Shown: positions 1 to 5,611 of the stretch, piece after piece
Numbering within the stretch: position 1 is the stretch's first letter
How the letters are laid out: each line of letters starts with the position of its first letter
Assembly (NCBI GenBank): GCA_000485475.1
Contig: AXYY01000145.1
Span: 1-5,611 of the forward strand
Source: Candidatus Ancillula trichonymphae ImTpAt
GTDB lineage: Bacteria > Actinomycetota > Actinomycetes > Actinomycetales > Bifidobacteriaceae
Length of the DNA stretch: 5,611 bases
Reading direction: 5' to 3'
Program-made: the position numbers and the translations under genes
The notes under the pieces: model-generated
The model's database searches: none
What the model saw: the letters and a program-made list of their open reading frames with translations, nothing else
Told to the model about the DNA's origin: nothing

Positions 1-353
1 GTGTGGAATACAGGACTTGCATCCGAATGAGCAGAAGAAACGCCGAACTTGTCCGTTGCGACGACGGAGAACGTGTAATCGGCGTGAAGTCCAGACCCGC
101 ACTAGAGTTGTCCATCGCACAACCACTCACTGGATTTTTCGCGCCATTTTCACCCGCGGTCACTTCACAGATTTTAGTACTACTTTTTGCGCACCATTTT
201 TTGCGCGAACACCTCATACTTGATCGGTGCTTGGTTGTTCAACCGGCGCATCCCACTCAATGTTCAAGTATACGTAATACTCGCCCCCGCCATTTATTTG
301 CTGACTAGTTTCAGTTGTAGAATTCGCATGCACACCAGTTGGCGCAGTTGGCC
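1..353 (-). other. Fn3-like module 14, runs to the window edge
   Basis: Opens with APTAPTGVHANSTTETSQQI and NGGGEYYVYLNIEWDAPVEQ, the clearest B-strand Trp of the window (IEWDAP). It then gives PSTDQ, changes frame to IKYEVFAQK, and changes again at the six-T run 197-202 to NGAQKVVLKS. Next come CEVTAGENGAKNPVSGCAMD, NSSAGLDF and, after one more change near 95, DYTFSVVATDKFGVSSAHSD. DYTFSVVATDKFG is a typical Fn3 F-G hairpin. The cysteine pair is ICEV and GCAM, 16 residues apart. The module ends about at base 1, so another module probably follows outside. Confidence 0.75.
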
Positions 354-3300
354 TGGAAGATTACGCCACTGAGCTCCTTTGAACCTGTGTTGCTATATTC
401 ACCGCTCGCAGTTACCAAAATGGTGTGCGCACCAGCAGACAAGACAAACCGCGTGCGTGACACACGATGGTAGTTCCTGCGGAGGTTGTAATTTGAACAG
501 CAATTTTTGCGTCTAAAGATGTCTCAATCTTGCAGAGAACTGAACTGGAACCGGAAACCACTGGTGTGCTGAACGATAACTGGTTTTGTCGTTTCCGATG
601 TAGGTCTCTGGAACCTTGAACTTGAACTCCAGTTCACCCGCACCAGACTGCAAGGTCGCGCCAACTTGCTTAATACCGAAGTTTCCAGCCGTCACATATT
701 CTGCGGATGTACCATCATATGAACTGCCCCGCGCAGTTTCTGCAAGAATTCTGAACTTGTAGACGATGTTCGGTTTTAGACTAGTTGTTTCTGTGGACGC
801 ATCTGCAGCAGTCGGCGCAACGTTGAAGACCGCAGAAACTTTCTGGTCTGTTCCGCCAACAGTTGCGTCGATGGTCTTCCGGTTCGCCTCAGCTTTACAG
901 TTGTTCGCCGCTTCACATGCTTAGGCTTCTTTGTATCCCAGTAATCGGTTCTCTTCTTTGCGGCACGAACTGCAGCTCGATAACTGTAACGGTATTTTGA
1001 TACTGCGACACCGCAATTTGTCCAGTTTCAGTTGGCTTGTTGTCCAGCGTAATCTTGTTGCTCATGACCGCATCAGTTGCAGTATACAACTTGGTCTTCG
1101 CGCTCAGTCTGAACTTGTACTGCTTGGCGATGTCTCCTTCAACCTGAGCCCTCCAGAGACCAACCAACTCCGCTACCTGCGTGGCTGAGAGACATCAGCA
1201 ACCCATGTCAATCCAAGACCTAAACTTTCAGAAATAGGATTATTACTCTGTTCTCATAACCGTTCGATACGCATTCTGCATCGTTCCAGTCCTGTTCCCC
1301 CTGTTCCCCAGCTTGTATATCATCGGATTTATCAGCTGAATGTAACACAGGTCGTATTCAAACTTCTCGCTACTCACACCAAGGTCAGTTGATGATATGA
1401 GGTTGTCAGGTTCTCGACCGCTCAAACTTGTAGTAATCTCAAACTTGTAGTCCGGATATTCAACCTTCACAACGGGTTTTGGAAGCGATCATGGAGTGTG
1501 ACAGTTTCTCGGCGTTGGCACTTTCACCAAGAGTAGAATGCTTGGTTCGTACAGCGATCTTCTCTTTCTCCGCAGTTTCAGTTATGCCATTTGTTATACA
1601 CTAATAATTTTTAGTACCACTAACTACTATCCGCACTTTCTGTAATACTGCCATACAAGAAGCCAGATTAAGTTCACCACTGTTCGCTGGAGATTGAATA
1701 GTTATTACAAAACCTTCAGTGCCAGCATTTGCAGGCAAAACATCATTTGCATTTAGTGACCACTTAATGCTATATATATCTTGGAACCTTTAACGGCACA
1801 TCCTCACCTGGAAGTATTTGCTTAACTTCTGGTTTAGAAACAACGCGCCGCGGTGAGTAAACATCAACTGAATTACTGGTTGAAGCAGTATATCCGGGCT
1901 TGCTCTCTGCATCAACTGTTAGGACATAGGTGAAGACGACGTTCTGGGGAGCAGCTGCCTGTTTTGTGCATGTACATCCATGTGCCGTCATCGTTCTTGT
2001 TGAGTCCGTCAACCTCACATGTATAAACTGCGGATCTGTTCGACAGCTCGCCGCTCGTAATCGCGCACTTCTCGTCATCCACAGAAATTGTTTTCTCATG
2101 CTGTACCAAACACTCATCATCGTACTTGACTACCAGTGTTGAATGGAACTTGATCGTGCCAATATCTGAACCTTTGTAACCATCTGATAACCTATACGAG
2201 TAGGTGATTGTTCCAGGTGTTGTTTGTGGCGGGCGCAGACACCCACGTGATTTCGAACTCATATGCTGTATGAATCAGGTTCTTTGTGCCAGATCTGGTT
2301 CCCTCCGCAGAAGTTGCTTCAATCCAGAAGTAGTAGTCCTTGTTCGGCAATAGCCCAGTAATCGCACTATCCGGAACAACTTTTCCGTTCAATTCGCTGC
2401 CACCATCAGCAACGTGCGCAGTAACTTGTTTGTATGATGAACTCTCACATTCTTTTGACTGTCTGTTTTCTTCGGGCAGTAACCAATGTGGTAACCAGTA
2501 ATTGCCTCTCTATTTGTTACGAACTGCACACCAGAAACTGAAACTGTGCCCTTTTCCGTCTCTTGCAGGTGGTTCAAATTTAGGGTCACCTTCTGCGGGC
2601 CGCTGAAAATCGTATACGGCTCAAATTCGGTCGCAGTTGGTCCTGCGGGCGAAGTTTCAACAATGCATAGTGTGTGCGACGCGTCCGTAGTCAAGCCCGA
2701 AACTGTGAACTTAACAACATCTCCATCACACACTTCCTGAGTTACGGCAACCCCTGAATCAAAATCTTGCCAATCGCCCTGAGAGGTTCTTGAACTGAAC
2801 TTTAAGAGTTGACTTAATCGCGCGCCGTCGTAGTTGTGCTTGAAGCCATCTAAAACAATTGCCGCACCCTCCAACTCAATCGCCTTTCGCTGAGATTGCC
2901 CATCTCTTGAACCGCAGGAACGAACGTAGTCTTGTACGCCGCAGTTGGTCCAGAACCTGCAGAATTTCCGAAGCTGTTTTGTGCAACAACCTTGAACGTG
3001 TACGCAGTTCCGAGCGCAAGTTTTGTCTCAGCGCCCGCACTATCATCTGACATATACTGCACGAGCCTGCCGCAGTTCCCTCAGTGTGGCAGACCTCGAA
3101 CTCATCTTGTGTGTCGCCTACATGATGCGCCATGACTGAATACGTTATGGAATCAGAAGTGTCGCTTACTGGTGTGTAACTGATTGGAGTTTATGTGAAA
3201 TCCAGATATGAAGTATATATACCACCAACGACACGCTCGGACGAATCAACAACGCGCAGATCGCTTGGTGCAGATGGGGTTCTAGCACATCAACTTCCGC

Positions 3301-5611
3301 ACTCACATGGCCCGCATATTCAGCAAAGTCACCAACTCCATCCAACTTGACCGTATATTTTCCAGGTTCAAGATTCGAAACTGAACATGTGGTTTCAGCT
3401 CTGTATACGCATTGCCCGCACCTGGATCACAACTGATTTCTCCAGCAGCACTCACAACACTTGGCGCAATCTTCACGTTCGTACGATCGATCATGACTTG
3501 TTTGTTACGCATCATCAAGTCTATAGGTGAAGTTAATGGCGGCATCACTAGCACTCTCTGAACGGGCTGCGAAGTCCAGATGATGTTGAGAGGACCAGCC
3601 GTCCTGAACTGGGCGATTATGCCAGTTGCAGTGTACTGCGTGCCAAAATGAGTTGAAGTTGTCTGCACGCGCACTTTGTAGGTTGTGCCCGCCCGCATCA
3701 AGTTCAGTAACAGTTGCAGTTATCCGATCGTCTTAACAGTTGCAGTCTCTCAGTTCGCGTCCAATCAATAGAATTAGCACAAGCCGTGCTCGGTTCTGCG
3801 GGCGCAGATAACTTGCACAGTTGAACTTGGTAGGTGGTTTCTGCGTCAGTTGCATAAAAAACTTCGAGCCTGAAATCGTCAGCGTCCTTGCAGGTGCTTC
3901 CTTGATGTCAAGCGTTGAATTCACTTCACGCGGAGTAAATCCAGTGTGAATTGGGCTGCTAGCTGTTTCTGCGTCACTGGTTTGGACTGGACTATACAGA
4001 TTCGTACTCGCCACAACCTTGAACTTGTAGCTTCGGTAATCCGGCGGAGAAGTTATTTGTCCACGCGTTGTTATGATCAGCAGTTAGCACTGGTTTCTGC
4101 TGGTCGCTGTTTCCTCGCCAAGTCCTTTCCAGTTACCTGATGGCGTGCACGACCTTCAAATCTGCGGTTGGCTGATCGCAGTATGAATACTGCAACTCGT
4201 AGTTCGCAAGCTCGCCCTCAGAAGATCAGCGCGGCCATTTTTTGCGATAATAGTGATGGAACCGAACCGTCTGCATTGTGCACCGCCTCATTTTTGTCAC
4301 AACGAGCAGTTTTGTCGTAACCTGGACAGTTTCCTCATCAGTTTTGTCATGACATCGTTCGTCGTCTTCATCTTGATGCTGTAGTAAGTAGTATTTGGCG
4401 TAAGACCTGTAAGATCGCACCAAGTTGTTCCTGTTGTCGAATTGTTCACCATTTTTTGCACTCTCTAGGATCAGTCTCGCCACCAACGAACACCTGATGC
4501 TCATTTGTTGAAGCGTCTGGCGCAAGTGGGGTTCCGAACGAGATACGAACAACTGCAGACTCACTTGACTCATTTGGAACCACCTGCTTAACAGCAACGT
4601 CCTTCAATTCAGGCGAAGCTGCAAACGAATACTTGCTCGAATCAGCGCCCTTAACTGCGCCCGCAATATTGGTCGCACGCATGAAGAACACATACACCGA
4701 GTTCGCATCAAGTCCCTCAAAAACTGTCTTCACCTGATTGTTTTTAACCTCCGCACATTGACAAGTTTTGCCACTTTCTTGCCCAGTTCCAGCACTCACA
4801 ACTTTGTAACACACCTGATAAGTAATCGTGCGCGCAACTACCGCATCTCCTGTCGCCGCAGTCCAGACCGGAACCAAAACTGTTGTTTCTGCGGACCAAC
4901 ACAGCTCAAGTACCCAATTAGATCTCCAGTTCCCACGTTCACACTTTTGAGAGTTAACTTAACGACTGGGTCCGCTCCGCACCTAATCCTGGACTCTTAA
5001 CAATCTTGACGTTCTTGAATTCTATACCAGTTGCATATCCTGCGAGCGTTCCCACATTTGTTCGTCCAGTAATTCCATGAGCTCCAACTTCAACCGTCAA
5101 ATTCTGAACGGTCAGCTTGTAGATCGCGTTCATATTGGTCGTGTCACAAATCAGCGCCCCAAAGAAACCTATATTATCAGAATTTGGCCGCCAACTCCAG
5201 AGTCCTTTAATCTTGTGGAAGTTGCCATCCTTCCCGAAAAATGCTTCATTGGTCACGCCCTCTCCGATTGGTTCCCAACCAGCCGCGCCCCACTTCTTGA
5301 AACCCGCATTGTTTTGTAGTTCGCATCTTCTGTGTAGTTCCAGGGATCAACTGCCAAGTATGGAGCCAAGTCCGATGTCATTGCGCAACTTCCAGTACCT
5401 GTGTGCGTTCTCTTTTACCTGTGTATAAAACCGGAGCTGATCCAATTCAAGCGCGGTTGAAATTATATACGGATTTGAAAGTGAACCTTCACCGCTCCAT
5501 GCGGGCAGAAGATTGGTCAAATCCGAGTTTTGCCAGACCAGGCACGGAAACTCACCGCTGCCGTCCAGACGACGAGTTGTCATGTACCACTTCGCAAATG
5601 TAGAGTTCGCA
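1..5611 (-). CDS. Giant GLUG + multi-Fn3 surface protein, interior fragment, frame broken many times
   Basis: One coding region fills the window and is open at both ends, so start and stop lie outside. Minus-strand frames joined in order give about 1,870 residues: a GLUG-type repeat region (bases ~5610-4900), then about fourteen Fn3-like modules in tandem (~4895-1). Typical Fn3 signatures recur, such as CDLTGLTPNTTYY, ELDAG-GTTYKVRV, SVSNLEPGKYTV, LALGTAYTFKVVAQN, ITGLLPNKDYYFWIEA and SLKPNIVYKFRILAET. They fit the G-L-x-P-x-T-x-Y...V pattern of the Fn3 E-F-G strands. About 35-40 frame changes are needed; many are best explained by one missing base, several at homopolymers. By family analogy the product would be secreted or cell-surface and act in adhesion or as a structural rod; no binding partner can be read from sequence. 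No enzyme motif, membrane span or signal peptide is seen here. Alternatives: a real pseudogene, or several short genes. I reject the latter because module content continues across every break. Confidence 0.85.
350..689 (-). other. Fn3-like module 13
   Basis: Reads NFGIKQVGATLQSGAGELEF, KFKVPETYIGNDKTS. It changes frame near 575 to FSTPVVSGSSSVLCKIETSL, DAKIAVQITTSAGTTIVCHA, then near 455 to RFVLSAGAHTILVTASGEYS, NTGSKELSGVI. The cysteine pair is VLCKI and IVCHA. The five-T run at ~503-507 lies inside DAKIAV and is read without a frame change. Confidence 0.7.
690..1054 (-). other. Fn3-like module 12
   Basis: Reads ITLDNKPTETGQIAVSQYQN, TVTVIELQFVP. After two changes between ~965 and 920 it reads AAKKRTDYWDTKKPK, then ACEAANNCKAEANRKTIDAT, VGGTDQKVSAVFNVAPTAAD, ETTSLKPNIVYKFRILAETA, RGSSYDGTSAEYVTAG. 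The cysteine pair is ACEAANNC. From ~920 to 513 a single frame stays open, the longest undisturbed run in the 3' half. A TAA at 921-923 precedes ACEAANNC in that frame, but the upstream sense probably comes from a different frame. Confidence 0.75.
1055..1484 (-). other. Fn3-like module 11
   Basis: Starts LPKPVVKVEYPDYKFEITTS, LSGREPDNLISSTDLGVSSE, KFEYDLCYIQLI. It changes frame near 1335 to SDDIQAGEQGEQDWNDAECV, SNGYENRV. It changes again near 1228 to NNPISESLGLGLTWVADVSQ and near 1160 to VAELVGLWRAQVEGDIAKQY, KFRLSAKTKLYTATDAVMSN. The cysteine pair is DLCYI and AECVS. QYKFRLSAKTKLY is the F strand. At about 140 residues it is one of the longest modules. Confidence 0.72.
1485..1854 (-). other. 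Fn3-like module 10, with an in-frame TAG and AT-rich DNA
   Basis: Opens PRRVVSKPEVKQILPGEDVP, then changes frame near 1783 to DIYSIKWSLNANDVLPANAG, TEGFVITIQSPANSGELNL, ASCMAVLQKVRIVVSGTKNY. A TAG follows at 1601-1603. The same frame then gives CITNGITETAEKEKIAVRTK and HSTLGESANAEK, a recognisable Fn3 E-F-G ending. Between ~1650 and 1605 another frame reads LYGSITESADSS, so a pair of compensating indels may hide the stop. The DNA here is visibly more AT-rich than in neighbouring modules. A further frame change near 1485-1505 leads to the next module. Confidence 0.62.
1601..1603 (-). other. In-frame TAG inside module 10
   Basis: TAG lies between VVSGTKNY and CITNGITETAEK in one minus frame, in a short AT-rich stretch next to a five-T run. 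Compensating indels between ~1650 and 1600 could also explain it, since another frame there reads LYGSITESADSS. Confidence 0.45.
1855..2249 (-). other. Fn3/Ig-like module 9, cysteine-rich
   Basis: After a frame change near 2230 it reads QTTPGTITYSYRLSDGYKGS, IGTIKFHSTLVVKYDDECLV, DDEKCAITSGELSN, AVYTCEVDGLNKNDDGTW. After a change near 1970 it gives CTCTKQAAAPQNVVFTYVLT and VDAESKPGYTASTSNSVDVY. At least five cysteines (DECLV, EKCAI, YTCEV, CTCT) make it the most cysteine-rich unit. At about 130 residues it is longer than a normal Fn3 domain, so it may be an Ig-like fold or carry an inserted loop. Confidence 0.65.
2250..2599 (-). other. Fn3-like module 8
   Basis: Runs GPQKVTLNLNHLQETEKG, TVSVSGVQFVTNREAITGYH, IGYCPKKTDSQ. 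It changes frame near 2455 to ECESSSYKQVTAHVADGGSE, then VVPDSAITGLLPNKDYYFWI, EATSAEGTRSGTKN. The cysteine pair is GYCPKK and ECESSS. GLLPNKDYYFWIEATSAEG is a strong Fn3 E-F-G motif. Confidence 0.78.
2600..2914 (-). other. Fn3-like module 7
   Basis: From FVPAVQEMGNLS the frame changes near 2892 to AIELEGAAIVLDGFKHNYDGA. Between ~2815 and ~2775 the better beta-strand reading is IKSTLKVQFKNLSG in another frame. The original frame then returns at GDWQDFDSGVAVTQEVCDGD and VVKFTVSGLTTDASHTLCIV. The cysteine pair is EVCDGD and HTLCIV. The long minus frame 2389-2874 covers most of it; its TTG at 2872-2874 is internal (IELEGAA), not a gene start. Confidence 0.75.
2915..3277 (-). other. Fn3-like module 6, with an in-frame TAA
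   Basis: Starts with a classic Fn3 opening, PSAPSDLRVVDSSERVVGG, after a frame change at the four-C run near 3278. It continues IYTSYLDFT, a TAA codon at 3191-3193, then TPISYTPVSDTSDSITYSVMA in the same frame. The cysteines are EVCHTE and GSC. After a change near 3074 it gives VQYMSDDSAGAETKLALG and TAYTFKVVAQNSFGNSAGSG, an excellent Fn3 F-G hairpin. The TAA is the only obstacle between two clearly coding halves. Confidence 0.75.
3191..3193 (-). other. In-frame TAA inside module 6
   Basis: TAA lies between YTSYLDFT and TPISYTPVSDT in one unchanged minus frame. Both sides are clearly coding, and no nearby frame switch gives a better join. It could be a base-substitution error (from CAA, GAA or AAA), a true nonsense mutation, or a reassigned codon. 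Confidence 0.6.
3278..3594 (-). other. Ig/Fn3-like module 5
   Basis: Opens GPLNIIWTSQPVQ, changes frame near 3560 to ESASDAAINFTYRLDDA and near 3528 to RNKQVMIDRTNVKIAPSVV. It then gives AAGEISCDPGAG, QCVYRAETTCSVSNLEPGKY and TVKLDGVGDFAEYAGHVSAE. VSNLEPGKYTVKL is the Fn3-like E-F turn. Three cysteines (ISCD, QCVY, TTCS) lie in the middle loop. It may be closer to a PKD- or Ig-like fold than a strict Fn3, since the classic conserved Trp of strand B is not obvious. Confidence 0.65.
3595..3939 (-). other. Fn3-like module 4
   Basis: Opens GFTPREVNSTLDIKEAPARTL and TISGSKFF. It changes frame at the six-A run 3856-3861 and goes on as YATDAETTYQVQLCKLSAPAE, STACANSIDWTRTE, TATVKT, DRITATVTELDAG, GTTYKVRVQTTSTHFGT. 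The cysteine pair is QLCKL and TACAN, 14 residues apart. Two closely spaced changes around 3725-3760 and one at the G-run near 3685 are needed to join TATVKT, ITATVTELDAG and TTYKVRV. Confidence 0.72.
3940..4344 (-). other. Fn3-like module 3, heavily frame-broken
   Basis: The reconstruction runs TDEETVQVTTK, TARCDKNEAVHNADG, SVPSLLSQK-NGRADL-LEGELANYELQYSYC, QPTADLKVVHA, SGNWKGLGEE, SDQQKPVLTADHNN and GQITSPPDYRSYKFKVVASTNLY. At least seven frame changes are packed into 400 bases (near 4345, 4310, 4240, 4215, 4158, 4115 and 4066). This is the densest cluster in the window. The 4240 change falls on the six-T run 4238-4243. The N-terminal half is longer than a standard Fn3 domain, so a linker may be included. 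SYKFKVVAS is a clear Fn3 F strand. Confidence 0.65.
4345..4610 (-). other. Fn3-like module 2
   Basis: It begins at SPELKDVAVKQVVPNESSES and continues AVVRISFGTPLAPDAS, NEHQVFVGGETDPRECKK. It then changes frame at the six-T run 4452-4457 to VNNSTTGTTWCDLTGLTPNTTYYSI. The L-T-G-L-T-P-N-T-T-Y motif is a textbook Fn3 E-F segment. The cysteine pair is RECKK and WCDL. The reading ends with KMKTTNDV before another frame change near 4345. Confidence 0.78.
4611..4895 (-). other. Fn3-like module 1
   Basis: First beta-sandwich after the GLUG region. It opens with SAETTVLVPVWTAAT, once the frame is changed near 4897. The C strand is ITYQVCYKVV, the cysteine-bearing loop is ESGKTCQCAEV, and the Fn3 core is VFEGLDANSVYVFFMRATNIAG. 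Cysteines sit in the C strand (YQVCYK) and about 15-17 residues on (TCQC), a pairing seen again in most later modules. The module is almost entirely in one frame, which makes it one of the best preserved parts of the window. Confidence 0.8.
4954..5313 (-). other. Reading-frame fragment B: GLUG core (GWEPIGEG to NVGTLAGYATG)
   Basis: This is the longest uninterrupted part of the GLUG region. It starts in the sense frame at NNAGFKKWGAAGWEPIGEG, next to the four-T run at ~5312-5315 where the frame changes. It carries the FFGKDGNFHKI step and the GLUG motif NVGTLAGYATG at about 5025-5058. After SPGLGAE (~4978) the frame is lost: the rest of this open frame (RTQSLS) is noise. The protein goes on in another frame as ADPVVKLTLKSVNVGTGDLIGYLS down to ~4900. 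Confidence 0.75.
5347..5610 (-). other. Reading-frame fragment A: end of one GLUG unit and start of the next
   Basis: This is an open stretch without an upstream stop, so it continues beyond the window. The ATG near 5583 is internal (WYMTTRR) and should not be taken as the gene start, because nine codons before it are open and fit the family pattern (STFAKWYM). The fragment closes at an early TGA at 5347-5349. The true protein leaves this frame near 5372, where the next frame gives DLAPYLAVDPWNYTEDANY and completes the expected NDIDL motif. The last residues in this frame (GLGSILGS) are therefore out of frame. Confidence 0.75.

Larger units (their letters stand above)
4900..5610 (-). other. 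N-terminal GLUG-type repeat region (domain of the giant protein)
   Basis: Reading from 5610 downward, the first residues (ANSTFAKWYMTT...GSGEFPCLVWQ) resemble the closing segment of a GLUG repeat unit, where a W-x-M/I...YP-x-L-x-W ending is common. A new unit then opens with GSLSNPYIISTALELDQLR and KLRNDIDLAPYL, the usual G-x-x-x-NPY-x-I-x-T-x-x-E-L...NDIDL opening. GWEPIGEG...FFGKDGNFHKIKGLW matches the W-x-P-I-G...F-x-G-x-F-D-G-x-G-H-x-I-x-x-L step. IGFFGAL, then LTVQNLTVEV, then NVGTLAGYATG and KNVKIVKS are the GLUG motifs proper, and VGTGDLIGYLS is a second one. The fold expected from the family is a right-handed beta-helix. Frame changes are required near 5372 (gac-atc-gga), 5316 (a four-T run) and 4978. 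The upstream ending implies at least one more unit outside the window. Confidence is high for the region and moderate for exact repeat borders. Confidence 0.8.

Noticed and set aside
3..372. Overlapping plus-strand open frames at the left edge
   Set aside because: They are antisense to module 14, which has a strong Fn3 pattern on the minus strand. Their translations are rich in Arg, His and Thr and resemble no family.
931..1188. Plus-strand open frame of 85 codons
   Set aside because: It mirrors the minus-strand modules 11 and 12 (KQYKFRLSAKTKLY and neighbours). It has no domain pattern or ribosome-binding context of its own.
4226..4597. Minus-strand open frame of 123 codons as a separate gene
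   Set aside because: Its first two thirds are out of frame with the clear Fn3 module 2. Only a short part (about TDEETVQVTTK) seems to be the sense frame.
5347..5583. ATG at 5583 as the start of the gene
   Set aside because: The frame is open upstream to the window edge, and the upstream residues (STFAKWY) belong to the GLUG closing motif.
1..5611. Programmed frameshifting as in Euplotes (shifts at AAA-TAA or AAA-TAG)
   Set aside because: Most changes are not at stop codons or at an AAA-TAR context. They occur at varied sequences, often homopolymers.
1..5611. Spliceosomal introns as the cause of the frame breaks
   Set aside because: Module sequence continues within one or a few bases of each break, leaving no room for introns, and no GT...AG segments interrupt the modules.
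1..5611. CRISPR array, tandem DNA repeat or inverted repeats
   Set aside because: The modules repeat at the protein-fold level only. No regular near-identical DNA repeat was seen, and shared words such as the 11-mer are isolated.

Overview
The whole window is the inside of one very long protein-coding gene read on the minus strand. It enters above base 5611 and leaves below base 1, so neither the start codon nor the natural stop is present. No second gene, RNA gene, promoter, terminator, CRISPR array or mobile element is visible. No stretch over 300 bases is free of coding signal on the minus strand.

The reading frame is broken roughly every 60-400 bases. When translation is switched between the three minus frames wherever the protein pattern demands it, an almost continuous product of about 1,870 residues appears. 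I needed about 35-40 frame changes. From the N-terminal side, bases ~5610-4900 encode a GLUG-type repeat region like those of large surface or adhesin proteins. Bases ~4895-1 encode about fourteen consecutive fibronectin-type-III-like (Fn3) beta-sandwich modules of about 95-145 residues. Most modules carry a pair of cysteines. The layout (GLUG region, then a long rod of cysteine-bearing Fn3 modules) suggests a secreted or cell-surface adhesive or structural giant protein. No membrane anchor, signal peptide, sortase motif or enzyme domain lies inside the window.

The breaks look mainly like one-base sequencing or assembly errors rather than biology. By eye, all four six-base homopolymers in the window sit exactly where the frame must change. 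Coding character is fully kept between breaks. A decaying pseudogene is the main alternative. Two or three in-frame TAA/TAG codons remain that frame changes do not obviously explain.

The organism cannot be fixed from this window. Base composition is moderate (roughly mid-40s % GC by impression). There are no visible introns and no bacterial-style gene borders. GLUG plus Fn3 giants occur in bacteria, archaea and in gut or anaerobic protists, so either a prokaryote with a giant adhesin or a protist is possible.
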